Below are positions 17,014 through 25,318 of a stretch of 64,000 nt of DNA, piece by piece; position 1 is the first letter of the stretch; the number at the start of each line of letters is the position of its first letter. The position numbers and the translations under genes were made by a program. The stretch comes from Microvirga zambiensis WSM3693 (GTDB lineage: Bacteria > Pseudomonadota > Alphaproteobacteria > Rhizobiales > Beijerinckiaceae): the NCBI RefSeq assembly GCF_016735695.1, contig NZ_JAERQD010000002.1, positions 248,001 through 312,000 of the forward strand, in the 5' to 3' direction. Below the pieces are notes generated by a model, which had not been told where the DNA came from, ran no database searches, and worked only from the letters and a program-made list of their open reading frames with translations.

Positions 17014-17846
17014 GCGATATCCTCCGGCTTCACGGCGATGATGATGTCCTGGTAATGCGAGCTCTCGATCCCGCGCCAATGGCCGAGGCTGATGCGGCTG
17101 ATGTCGAGACCGGCCCGCCGAACAAGCGATTCGACGAGACCGGCGTCGAAGCCGATGGCGCCGAGAGGCGCCGCAGGATCCGCGATCCAGCTGCCGGCAT
17201 CCTTGCCTTTCAGGAAGCGAGGACGGGCATTCGCACGGTCCAGATCCTCGGGGGCGACCAGGAAGGCTGTTAGGAAGAGACGGCCGCCAGGGGCCAGAAG
17301 CCGCATGACCTCGCGGGCATAAGCAGCGATTTCGTCGGCGGGCAGATGGGTTGCCACCGAGACCATGGTGATGAAGTCGAACTTTGCCCCCGCGAACGGG
17401 AGGACGATCTCGCGTCCGGGAATCATTCCGCCCGGATTGTAGAGTTCATGCGCGACGTCCACGCGGCAGAACCGGAAATGCGGATGATCCGAGGTGATGT
17501 TCTGAACGCACCATTCGATGCCTTCGTTGACGGGATCTACGCCCTCGTAGAAAGCGGTGTCGGGATCGAGATACTGCGTCAGAGGAACGGCCATGCGGCC
17601 AATGCCGCAGCCGATGTCGAGCACACGATCGGTCGGCTTTAGGCCGCCTATATTGACGTAATGTCCGAGATATTCGAGGCCGATGGCACGATAGTCGCCA
17701 TCTCCGACGAAAACGCTCTCGGGAGCGGGTGCCGGAAGCGAATCGTCCTGCGCGATTTTCTGCATCAATTCCGCCAGTTGGGACATATCGTCGGCAGGCG
17801 GCGTGACTTCCTGCGTTCCCGTTCTGGCATCGAAATGGGCATTCAT
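17010..17846 (-). CDS. SAM-dependent class I methyltransferase
   Basis: A 278-residue methyltransferase. The SAM motif VLDIGCGIG is at residues 75-83, the acidic strand YEGVDPV follows, and the domain continues with FDFITMVSVATHLP, EVMRLLAPGGRLFLTAF and a late RISLGHWRG. The start is the ATG at 17846, which overlaps the upstream GT2 stop as ATGA. It is embedded in the polysaccharide cluster, so O-methylation of a sugar residue or of the growing chain is likely. The exact target cannot be read from sequence. Confidence 0.88.
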   Translation of the reverse strand: MNAHFDARTGTQEVTPPADDMSQLAELMQKIAQDDSLPAPAPESVFVGDGDYRAIGLEYLGHYVNIGGLKPTDRVLDIGCGIGRMAVPLTQYLDPDTAFYEGVDPVNEGIEWCVQNITSDHPHFRFCRVDVAHELYNPGGMIPGREIVLPFAGAKFDFITMVSVATHLPADEIAAYAREVMRLLAPGGRLFLTAFLVAPEDLDRANARPRFLKGKDAGSWIADPAAPLGAIGFDAGLVESLVRRAGLDISRISLGHWRGIESSHYQDIIIAVKPEDIA

Positions 17847-20077
17847 ATTGCTGCATTCCTCGTCTTGCGCTGGCGGCTGACATGCATGGTTGCGGTCATC
17901 GCAGAATCCCACCGCTCTGTGTGCAGGGCGCAGTTGTACTGCCAGGCGATGCCGCGCATGTATTCGGCATTGAGGGACATCGACTTGCGCTCGAGATGAT
18001 AGAGCTCGACATCCGGTACATAGGCGATCTTGCGCTCAGTCATGGCGATCTTGAGGCAGAGGTCACTATCCTCGTAATCGCCGACCACATAATCCTCGGT
18101 AAAGCCGCCAACGGCCTCGAACACGCTGCGCAGCGTCACAAGGCAAGCCCCCGTCACCGCCGGCACGAGCCGCTCCTCGCAGGCAGGTGCGTAATCGCGC
18201 GGCATGCCCTTATGAAAATGCTGGTTCAGCCAGCGCCCGCGATGATCCTTCGAGAAGTACATCCCTGCGTGCTGGATCGAGTCATCTTCGAAGAGGAGTT
18301 TCGGACCGACGGCTCCGATGCGGCGGCGACCGTTCAGGCGGGCCGTCAAGATCTCGAGCCAGCCGGGTCCCGTGGGGATGATATCGGAGTTGACGAGGGC
18401 CAACACGTCACCACGAGCCTGCGACACGCCGGCATTGTTGGCGCGCGCATAGCCGGCGTTGCGTTCCATGACCACAAGCGTGATCGGAAGGCGATAGATC
18501 AGATGGAATCCACCCAGAAGGTGCTGAACTTCCTGTGCCTGCTCCGGAGAATCGAGAACGTAGATCACCTCAGCATTGGCTCGAAGCCAGGGATCGGTCG
18601 CAAAGGCGGCGATCTGAAAGCGGAGGAATTCCAACGTTCTGTAGAGAGGAATGATGACGGATACACGTGGGCGCGCAACCGGTGGCCCAATCTCATGCAC
18701 GATAGGCGCTCCGATGCGCTGCCGAGCCTGCGTGTGCAGGCTGGCGATCACGGGCGAGAGAACGTCTGTCAGGATGGGATCATTCACATGCTGCGGCGGT
18801 ACGGCTCGCAGGGCCGACGCTCTCGCCTCGACAGGGTCGGAAGGCTGAACCGGCGGTACGAGCGAATGGTACGATCCGGACTTCAGGCGCAGGCGAAAGC
18901 GAGGTTGAAGGAGCGGGACCGAGATCTCGGCAGCGGGCGCCAGCACGGCAAAGCCTGTCGCCTGAAGGCGCGATCCTTTCTTGGGGCCTGCGACCTCGAC
19001 GGGAAAACGGTGCAGCTCGTTCGTGAGATCCCGAGGTCCAAGAATTGGATCGATGAATTCGACTCCTGCCAACAGGTCGGCGGGATCCCGATACCATCCC
19101 GTCACGAGCGTCCCTGTCGCCGTCGACAGAGCCGATACGATTTCCGCGGATGGCGTGTTGAGGCTGCTCGAGACACGGATCGGCTTGAGCGGCGACCGTA
19201 GCTGCAGTTCAAGTGCCAGCGCGCGCCCCGACGCGGAGCGCGAGGCGATATCGGAAAGCAGAGACTCACGCAGGCCTGAAGCGGTGGATGCGTGAGCTCG
19301 GAACCAATGCTCGATCGACGGAAGCCGCGTGGCGCTCTGCTGCAGCCTGCGAACGGAAAGGCCGTCCGGACCGATGAGAATCAGCAGGGCGCCATGCGCG
19401 GGAACGAGAGCACGCTCGGCCAGAACATGAACGGCTTCCCGCTCGCCTCGCCCGGAAGCGGTTTTGTGTGAACGGCACTTTACGCGTTCGGGCCCCCTCG
19501 ATCCAAGGATATAGATGGCGTCGATCTTGCCGAACGATTTGGAGATTGCGGTCTCGAGCAGGATCAGATCGTCGGCCACGACGGCGACTGCCGAAGCCGC
19601 TCCCGGATGCGGCGCGGCCTGCGCGAGAATCTCGTTCAGAATGCGGATAAATGTCGCGTTTCTCTGCAGGGAGAACATGGCGCTCCACACGTTGAACAGT
19701 GCGGAGATGAGCGCGACGCGGCTCGAATCGGTCAGATCTTCGAGCAGATCGTCGGCAGCGACGGTGGGGACCATCGTGTCGCTTGCGACTACGACGTCTG
19801 TACGCAGGCCGACAGGCCCGGTTGCGAGCTCGATGTCGAGCTGCTCGTGCTTTGGACGGCGGATAACCCAGAGCAACCGAAATCCGCCATCGCTGCGCGA
19901 GAGCTTCAGGGAGGCGAGCGGAGAAATCCAATCGGCATCTCCGCTCAGTTTCGGAGAGGTGAAGCGGGCTGATTGCGGCACATCCCATGCGATAAGGATT
20001 GCATCCCGGCCCAGGCTGGAAACCGTTGGACGCGTGATGTGATCCGTCGGCGTGGTCATCGTGGCACAGTCGGACAT
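17843..20077 (-). CDS. Large glycosyltransferase with C-terminal GT2 domain
   Basis: A 744-residue protein. The first 440 or so residues are an uncharacterised region. From about 475 a GT-A family 2 domain follows: RVSVIIPLYRTLEFL, MERNAGYARANNAG, ALVNSDI (metal site), GAVGPKLLFEDDSI, TGACLVTLR, GDYEDSDLCLK (catalytic acidic pair) and VELYHLER. All catalytic motifs are intact, in contrast to the paralogue at 12733-14919. It is the first glycosyltransferase of the block, 85 bases downstream of the RTX gene, and overlaps the methyltransferase start by 4 bases. The start could also be the ATG at 20059 (MTTPTDH). Confidence 0.87.
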   Translation of the reverse strand: MSDCATMTTPTDHITRPTVSSLGRDAILIAWDVPQSARFTSPKLSGDADWISPLASLKLSRSDGGFRLLWVIRRPKHEQLDIELATGPVGLRTDVVVASDTMVPTVAADDLLEDLTDSSRVALISALFNVWSAMFSLQRNATFIRILNEILAQAAPHPGAASAVAVVADDLILLETAISKSFGKIDAIYILGSRGPERVKCRSHKTASGRGEREAVHVLAERALVPAHGALLILIGPDGLSVRRLQQSATRLPSIEHWFRAHASTASGLRESLLSDIASRSASGRALALELQLRSPLKPIRVSSSLNTPSAEIVSALSTATGTLVTGWYRDPADLLAGVEFIDPILGPRDLTNELHRFPVEVAGPKKGSRLQATGFAVLAPAAEISVPLLQPRFRLRLKSGSYHSLVPPVQPSDPVEARASALRAVPPQHVNDPILTDVLSPVIASLHTQARQRIGAPIVHEIGPPVARPRVSVIIPLYRTLEFLRFQIAAFATDPWLRANAEVIYVLDSPEQAQEVQHLLGGFHLIYRLPITLVVMERNAGYARANNAGVSQARGDVLALVNSDIIPTGPGWLEILTARLNGRRRIGAVGPKLLFEDDSIQHAGMYFSKDHRGRWLNQHFHKGMPRDYAPACEERLVPAVTGACLVTLRSVFEAVGGFTEDYVVGDYEDSDLCLKIAMTERKIAYVPDVELYHLERKSMSLNAEYMRGIAWQYNCALHTERWDSAMTATMHVSRQRKTRNAAI

Positions 20078-20162
20078 GCATTTACTGCCAAGCTAGCCTT
20101 GAAAAAAGCGATGCCGCGGCTTTGGGGCCGCGGCATCCATGATTCGGAGCGCGCCGACGACC

Positions 20163-20903
20163 CTAGTGGACGAAGAAGTAGTCGTTCGGGTTGGTGTTGA
20201 CGTCGTCGGCGTCGATATTCACCAGAGTGACGCTGTCGCCATTTCCAAGATCGACGAGGGTGTTCGATCCAACCTGATGAACACGGCTCGCGAGATCCTC
20301 GGCCGATGCGATATCGGTGCCGTTGATGCCCTTCGAGATCTGCAGAATGTCTTGGCCGACTTTGAAGTCGAGCACCACGTCGTTGCCGCCGCCGCCGGTG
20401 AAGACGAAGGTGTCGCCACCCGAACCGCCGTGGAGAACATCGTCGCCTGCGCCACCGCTGAGCATGTCGTCGCCGGAGCCGCCGCGCAGGATGTCGTCGC
20501 CAGCGCCGCCTTGCATGATGTCGTCGCCGGAGCCGCCTTCGATCACGTCGTTGCCGTCGCCGCCGAGCTGGATGTCGTTGCCGTTGCCGCCGCGAAGATA
20601 GTCATCTCCGGCGCCACCGAGCTGAATGTCGTCGCTGTTGCCGCCGAACAGGATGTCGTCACCGGCGCCACCCTGCTGCACGTCGGCTCCAACGCCGCCG
20701 AACAGGATGTCGTCGCCGTTGCCGCCGGACATCCAGTCGTCGCCGTTACCGCCGAACAGGATGTCATTGCCGTCGTCTCCGGAGAGCGCATCGCTGTCGC
20801 CGCCACCAAAGATCAAGTCATCACCGGCATTACCGAACACCACATCCGGACCTGACGTTCCGTGCAGGGTGTCGTCGAAAGCACCGCCTCCAATTGTTGC
20901 CAT
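20163..20903 (-). CDS. Small RTX (hemolysin-type) calcium-binding protein, type I secretion substrate
   Basis: A 246-residue acidic protein. Residues about 8-165 are almost entirely nonapeptide calcium-binding repeats (GGxGxDxxx, for example GGNGDDWMS and GGAGDDILR). The C-terminal 80 residues ([16 protein letters not shown], then [12 protein letters not shown]) match the secretion-signal end of RTX proteins. It has no N-terminal signal peptide and no catalytic domain. It resembles NodO and the ExpE1/WgeA protein of Sinorhizobium in kind. It lies next to its likely exporter (21275-24393). It probably leaves the cell through that channel and binds calcium or the polysaccharide outside. Confidence 0.92.
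   Translation of the reverse strand: MATIGGGAFDDTLHGTSGPDVVFGNAGDDLIFGGGDSDALSGDDGNDILFGGNGDDWMSGGNGDDILFGGVGADVQQGGAGDDILFGGNSDDIQLGGAGDDYLRGGNGNDIQLGGDGNDVIEGGSGDDIMQGGAGDDILRGGSGDDMLSGGAGDDVLHGGSGGDTFVFTGGGGNDVVLDFKVGQDILQISKGINGTDIASAEDLASRVHQVGSNTLVDLGNGDSVTLVNIDADDVNTNPNDYFFVH
20430..20840 (-). repeat. Degenerate 27-base tandem repeats inside the RTX gene
   Basis: Tandem 27-base units, rich in gtcgtcgccg and gccgccg on the plus strand, encode the calcium-binding nonapeptides. They are coding repeats, not an array of another kind. Boundaries are approximate. Confidence 0.8.
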
Positions 20904-21209
20904 GTCTCGTATCCTTGTTTTTCAACCGAAGCGCGCGACCGCACGCCCGGTTTTGTCATCGAGCTTTGTTGAAGCGCTGACTGCGCAGAGGAGAGGTCCG
21001 GCGGTAGAAATTGCATGTTGCAGTGCCGAACAAACATATTAGTAAATGTAGAATTGCGTCTTGTAAATGTTCGCAACGCACAAATTATAGATTAAATGAC
21101 GGGATTGGAGCGTATTGAAATAGTAGTAGCAAATGTATTTGTATTTAAATTTTATGAGTAACTAATTTAGTTCGAAATTCAAATTTGTTTCAACCGATAT
21201 AAATGCAAT
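20904..21209. promoter_or_regulatory. AT-rich upstream region of the RTX gene with TTCGAA motif
   Basis: About 300 non-coding bases, strikingly A+T-rich from 21020 to 21200 compared with the GC-rich genes on both sides. A TTCGAA hexamer at 21171-21176 sits inside TAGTTCGAAATTC (21169-21181). The same 13 bases occur on the minus strand at 24615-24627, near the marR start. This is the likely promoter and operator zone of the RTX gene and the glycosyltransferase operon behind it. No -10/-35 pair is assigned. Confidence 0.5.
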
Positions 21210-21239
21210 AAGGTCGTGCGATTGCTCTCGCACGACCTT
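21210..21239 (-). terminator. Terminator after the type I secretion operon
   Basis: A perfect 12-base-pair stem (21210-21221 with 21228-21239) and a 6-base loop lie 35 bases past the end of the HlyD gene. On the minus strand the stem is followed by TTATTGCATTTAT, a loose T-tract. It separates the secretion genes from the RTX gene, which therefore needs its own promoter. Confidence 0.75.
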
Positions 21240-21274
21240 GGAAATTTGACAATAAGGGTTAAGTGAAGCTGCGC

Positions 21275-22666
21275 TTATTCCTCGCGGAAAGCGCGGTTGA
21301 AGCTCTCGGTGATGGGAGCCAGAAGATAGTCGACGGCGCGCCGCGGCTTGTTGAGGATCAGGATCTCCGCCGGCATTCCCGGATAGAGACTCGTGGCCGG
21401 GCTGGCTTTGAGGCTTTCGGAATTGATTTCCGCCCGCGCGACGAAATAGGCAGCGTTCAAGCGATCGTCGATCTGCTGGTCGGCAGAGAGGTAGGTTAGC
21501 TTTCCGGCGAGCGGCGGAGTGCTCCGATTGTTGTAGGCGGTAAGCCGGATCTGCACCGGAGCGCCGACATGAACCGAGTCGATATCTCGTAGGCCCACCT
21601 TTGCCTCGACGATGAGCGGCTCGTTTTCCGGCACGATATCCAGGATCGGTTGGCCGGCGGTGATCACGCTGCCCGGCGTGTGATAGCGGATATTCGTGAC
21701 GATGCCATTTTCGGGCGAAACCACCTCGATGCGGCGCAGGACGTCTCTGGCGGCGTTCATGCGCTCGAGCGTATCGGCCAATTCGAGCTGTGCGGTCTGG
21801 ATGTCAGAAGCGACCTGCTGCTGGAAGTCGTTGCCTAGGGAGAGTATCTCAAGTTCTGCGGCGGCCCTGGCCTGATCGGCTTTGGCGCGGCGAGAGGCGA
21901 GTTCGCCGGCCTGTCCCGCCAGTTGGCTCTCCCGAGTCTGCATTTCCGTCAGACGCGGCCGGGGCGCGTAGCCCTTCTCGACCAGGGACGCGACGGCCTT
22001 TAGCTCTCGATCGAGCAGTTCCGCCTGCCGTGTATTGGCGTCGGTCTGAGCTTTCACGGCATCGAGCTCGGCAATCTGCTGCTCAATGGTCTTGCGCTGA
22101 ATATCGACCTTGCGCTCGAACATCTCACGCCGCGCCACGAAGTAACGCCGTTCGGCATTGAGGATATCTGCTGCCGTCAGGCCGCCGGAGGTGAGGAGGT
22201 CGGCGGGGAAATTCAAACTGCCCGTCTCGTTCGCCTGCTCGGCTCGAAGGCGGACAAGGCGCGCCTCGAGGCCGATCCGCTTCGAGCGCAACTGCTCCAA
22301 GTCAGCCTTCGCCCGCGTATCGTCGAGCCGCAGCAATGGTTCGCCGGCTTTCACCGCAGCGCCCTCATGCGCGATCAGTGACTTGAGGATTCCGCCTTCC
22401 AGATGGCTGATCGTCTTGCGCTTGGAATCCACCACAACGGTCGCGGATGCCACCGCCGCGCTGTCGAGCTGGGCCGAGAAGCTCCAGGTGGTCAGTCCGC
22501 CGATGCCAAGGAAGATCGTTGCCAAGCCGGCGATCAGCGGTCCACGATAGGATGGCTCACGCAAGTCGTTTTCGACGATGCGGTCCGTCCAAGGTGTCGG
22601 CTCGACCTTCACATACGGCATCACGCTCGACGAAGGCTTTCTGACGATTTCGACAGCCTTCGTCAT
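21275..22666 (-). CDS. Type I secretion membrane fusion protein, HlyD family
   Basis: A 463-residue periplasmic adaptor that links the inner-membrane ATPase to an outer-membrane TolC-type channel. One membrane segment lies near residues 45-67 (LIAGLATIFLGIGGLTTWSF). A long coiled-coil hairpin covers roughly 100-290 (KIDIQRKTIEQQ and SRRAKADQARAAAEL regions). The beta-barrel end has SPENGIVTNIRYHTPGSVI and the family motif GMPAEILI. It overlaps the ATPase gene by 4 bases. It corresponds to PrtE/PrsE/ExpD2-type adaptors. No outer-membrane partner gene is in the window. Confidence 0.93.
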   Translation of the reverse strand: MTKAVEIVRKPSSSVMPYVKVEPTPWTDRIVENDLREPSYRGPLIAGLATIFLGIGGLTTWSFSAQLDSAAVASATVVVDSKRKTISHLEGGILKSLIAHEGAAVKAGEPLLRLDDTRAKADLEQLRSKRIGLEARLVRLRAEQANETGSLNFPADLLTSGGLTAADILNAERRYFVARREMFERKVDIQRKTIEQQIAELDAVKAQTDANTRQAELLDRELKAVASLVEKGYAPRPRLTEMQTRESQLAGQAGELASRRAKADQARAAAELEILSLGNDFQQQVASDIQTAQLELADTLERMNAARDVLRRIEVVSPENGIVTNIRYHTPGSVITAGQPILDIVPENEPLIVEAKVGLRDIDSVHVGAPVQIRLTAYNNRSTPPLAGKLTYLSADQQIDDRLNAAYFVARAEINSESLKASPATSLYPGMPAEILILNKPRRAVDYLLAPITESFNRAFREE

Positions 22667-24393
22667 GCGGTCCCCCTGAGATTGGTCACGGCGGCGACGC
22701 TCTTTTCCCCTGGCGCAATCATGCCGGCGATGGCGCTGCGCGGGCCGAACTGGCTGATCTTGCCCTCCTGCAGGACCATGATCTTGTCGGCCGCCTGCAT
22801 GATCGACGGGCGATGGGCGATCAGGACGATGATCGCCCCATCGGCCCGAAGGGCCTCGATGGCGCGAATGAGAGCCCGTTCGCCGTCCGTATCGAGATTG
22901 GCGTTGGGCTCGTCGAGGACGACGAGCCGCGGCCGCCCATAGATGGCACGGGCGAGGCCGATGCGCTGCCGCTGGCCGCCGGACAGGAGGTAGCCACCGT
23001 CGCCCAAGCGGGTGTCGTAGCCGAGCGGCAGGCGTCCGATCATGTCATGGACGTCGGCCTGCCGTGCCGCATCGAGAACGAGACGGGGATCCGCATCACG
23101 CATGCGGGCGATGTTGTCCCTGATCGTTCCGTCGAGCAGCGAAACGCTCTGCGGCAGGTATCCGACCATGTCGCCGAAAGAGCCTCTCTCCCAGAGATAG
23201 ACATTGTTGCCGTCGAGGTAGACGCCGCCTGTCGTGGGCTTCGTGACGCCGATGAGCATGCGCGCCAGGGTCGATTTTCCCGCGGCCGAGGGGCCGACGA
23301 TGCCGAGAACCTCTCCAGGAGAAAGCTGGAACGACAGTCCCTTCAGCACGGGGACGTCGGAACCGGGCGGTGCGAAGACGAGGCGGTCGACCTTGAGATC
23401 TCCTTGAGTTCTCGGCGTAGGCTTTGTCTCCCGCTTGGGGGCCTGGTTCTGCAGGAGGTCCTGCACGTTCTTCCATGCTGTCATGGCGATGACCCATTGC
23501 CGCCAGCCGTCAACCATCGAGTCGAACGGCAGGAGCATCCGACCCATGATGATGCTCGAGGCCACCATCGAGCCGGCGCTGGCTTCCTGGTTGATGACGA
23601 GGATCGCGCCGACCGATAGGACGGCGATCTGCATCATGTAGCGGCAGGTGCGAGTCACCGATGCGAGAGCGCGGCTTCGGCGCGTCGTGACGTCGAGAAG
23701 ATCCTGGGTGTGGAGCTGGCTGCGGCGCCACCGGCTGGCAAGGGCGGGCAGCATGCCCATCGCCTCGATCGCCTCGGCGTGACGTAGGCTGCCGCTGATC
23801 TCGCCGATGTTCTGAAGAGCGGATTCGTTGGCGCGCTTCGTCGCCCGCCGTGTCAGGAAATCGGAGAGCAGGCTGAACGAAAGGATGATGATCGCCGAGA
23901 TCAGGGCCACGAGGCCGTAAAGCCAGTGAAGGGCGAAAAGCACTCCGAGGAAGATTGGGGCCCAGAACGCCTCCAGCGGGACGCTGATGGCATTTCCCAC
24001 GACGAAGGAACGGATGTCGTTGAGGTCGCGGATCGCCTGAGCCGATTGCGTCACGCTTTGGTTCACGGAGGCAGATACCGCAGCCTGCAGGATGGGGAGG
24101 TTCAGCTTGCGCACCAGCTTGCTGGCCATCACCTGATAGGTCAGCGCGCGGACATAATCGAGGGCACAATAGGTCGCGAGCGCGACCGCCGCCACGACGA
24201 TCAGCATGATGAGCGTGTCGGTGCTCTGGCTGTTCACGACACGGTCATGGACCTGCAGCATGAATAGCGGCACCGTCAGCTGAAGCACATTGATGATCGC
24301 ACTGAGGATGGCCGCGTAAGCAAGACCAGAGACGAATGCCTTACGCCCCTGATGAAGGAGATCCATGGTTTCCGTATTGGCCGGCTTGGTCAT
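22663..24393 (-). CDS. Type I secretion ATPase/permease, PrtD family
   Basis: A 576-residue ABC exporter subunit. The N-terminal half is an exporter membrane domain (LTVPLFMLQVHDRVVNSQS, VLFALHWLYGLVALI). The C-terminal ATPase has Walker A GPSAAGKST near residue 366, signature LSGGQRQRIGLARA near 468, and Walker B VVLDEPNANLD. There is no C39 peptidase or CLD domain, as usual for PrtD/PrsD/ExpD1. I chose the ATG at 24393 (MTKPANTETM); the open frame runs further up into AT-rich sequence without family features. It probably exports the neighbouring RTX protein and perhaps assists polysaccharide export. Confidence 0.93.
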   Translation of the reverse strand: MTKPANTETMDLLHQGRKAFVSGLAYAAILSAIINVLQLTVPLFMLQVHDRVVNSQSTDTLIMLIVVAAVALATYCALDYVRALTYQVMASKLVRKLNLPILQAAVSASVNQSVTQSAQAIRDLNDIRSFVVGNAISVPLEAFWAPIFLGVLFALHWLYGLVALISAIIILSFSLLSDFLTRRATKRANESALQNIGEISGSLRHAEAIEAMGMLPALASRWRRSQLHTQDLLDVTTRRSRALASVTRTCRYMMQIAVLSVGAILVINQEASAGSMVASSIIMGRMLLPFDSMVDGWRQWVIAMTAWKNVQDLLQNQAPKRETKPTPRTQGDLKVDRLVFAPPGSDVPVLKGLSFQLSPGEVLGIVGPSAAGKSTLARMLIGVTKPTTGGVYLDGNNVYLWERGSFGDMVGYLPQSVSLLDGTIRDNIARMRDADPRLVLDAARQADVHDMIGRLPLGYDTRLGDGGYLLSGGQRQRIGLARAIYGRPRLVVLDEPNANLDTDGERALIRAIEALRADGAIIVLIAHRPSIMQAADKIMVLQEGKISQFGPRSAIAGMIAPGEKSVAAVTNLRGTA

Positions 24394-24646
24394 GCAAAGC
24401 TGACTCCAAAAGAGGCAATTTTCCGGCAAATCTAAATTTTGCCTAAAACTTATTCGAAGTGAGTTATGAGACAAGAATGGTAAAGCGTCTACCCATAAAG
24501 TATGATTCGAAAACTAAATGAAAGTTTCGAATAAAAAGAGAGCTGTAAATGCAGCGTATTATATAGGGGCAGTGTCATGAATAACTATGTTACAGACCCG
24601 TGACTGAATTTAATTCGAATTTCGAACTATTTTTTATTCAGAAATC
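24394..24646. promoter_or_regulatory. AT-rich divergent control region with five TTCGAA motifs
   Basis: The 253 bases between the divergent secretion ATPase and marR genes are A+T-rich. TTCGAA occurs at 24453, 24506, 24526, 24614 and 24621. The copies at 24506 and 24526 form an imperfect inverted repeat (ttcgaaaact...aagtttcgaa), and the last pair overlaps a near-palindrome ttcgaatttcgaa. One hexamer would be rare in this length. These are candidate binding sites for the adjacent MarR protein, which is inference. Confidence 0.55.
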
Positions 24647-25279
24647 ATGGGAATTAAGATGCGAGATCCATTCGACGTCTTGACTGCCGGATCTGGGCGG
24701 GAATCTGACAATAGAGAAGTTCGAGGTGCCGATGTGCCCCGGTCCGGTTCGACCGGGGACATGGCATCCTGGACCTCGGCTTCGAGTCAGGGGTTGCCTC
24801 GCATGGATACGTCCGGCGTTACGCATATCGACATCGTCCGCGCCATAGAGCGCCTGCACAGGCGATCGCTCGATCTGATCCGAGCCGATCTGATCCAGGC
24901 GGGTGTCGACGATCTCAGCCCTTCGCAGGTGATGATGCTGTTCACGATCGGACCGGGCGAGCTGTCGGTTCGGGATCTGATCGAGCGTGGCTACTATCTG
25001 GGCTCGAATGCCTCATACAGCCTCAAGCGGCTCGTCGAAGCCGATTACATCATTCGAACCGCCTCTGAGCGAGACAGGCGCTCGGCCCGCATTCGCCTGT
25101 CGGAAAAAGGCCGCCAACTCTGTGACCTCATTCGGCAGATCGACAAGGGCTACTACCAGCTCGTCGTGCGGAACGAGGCGGAAGCCCGGGAACTGGAATC
25201 CACCTTCCGCACGCTCAAACGGCTCGAGCAGGCATGGAGCAGTGCGTTGCGCTACCGGGAGCTTCCGTCGGATGAGTAG
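24647..25279 (+). CDS. MarR-family regulator, LdtR/WggR(ExpG)-like
   Basis: A winged-helix regulator of about 206-210 residues. Seen: IERLHRRSLDLIRADLI, a helix-turn-helix region (LSPSQVMMLFTIGPGELSV), and the wing motif GYYLGSNASYSLKRL followed by ERDRRSARIRLSEKG. The SN-SY-LKRLV pattern is like LdtR of Liberibacter and the exopolysaccharide regulator ExpG/WggR, from memory. The start is ATG 24647, but ATG 24659 has a better-spaced GGGA and may be the true one. It is divergent from the secretion operon, with TTCGAA repeats between them. It is probably the local regulator of secretion and polysaccharide genes. Confidence 0.85.
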   Translation: MGIKMRDPFDVLTAGSGRESDNREVRGADVPRSGSTGDMASWTSASSQGLPRMDTSGVTHIDIVRAIERLHRRSLDLIRADLIQAGVDDLSPSQVMMLFTIGPGELSVRDLIERGYYLGSNASYSLKRLVEADYIIRTASERDRRSARIRLSEKGRQLCDLIRQIDKGYYQLVVRNEAEARELESTFRTLKRLEQAWSSALRYRELPSDE

Positions 25280-25280
25280 C

Positions 25281-25302
25281 GCCGTCACCAGCGTGTGACG
25301 GC
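25281..25302. terminator. Hairpin between convergent marR and pfkB-type genes
   Basis: A perfect 8-base-pair stem (gccgtcac 25281-25288 with gtgacggc 25295-25302) begins two bases after the marR stop. There is no clear T-tract, so termination is likely but not certain. Confidence 0.5.
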
Positions 25303-25318
25303 AGCTCGGACAAAGTAC

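Noticed and set aside
20430-20840. Regular repeats that might suggest a CRISPR or minisatellite
   Set aside because: The 27-base period encodes RTX calcium-binding nonapeptides in frame, with no unique spacers.
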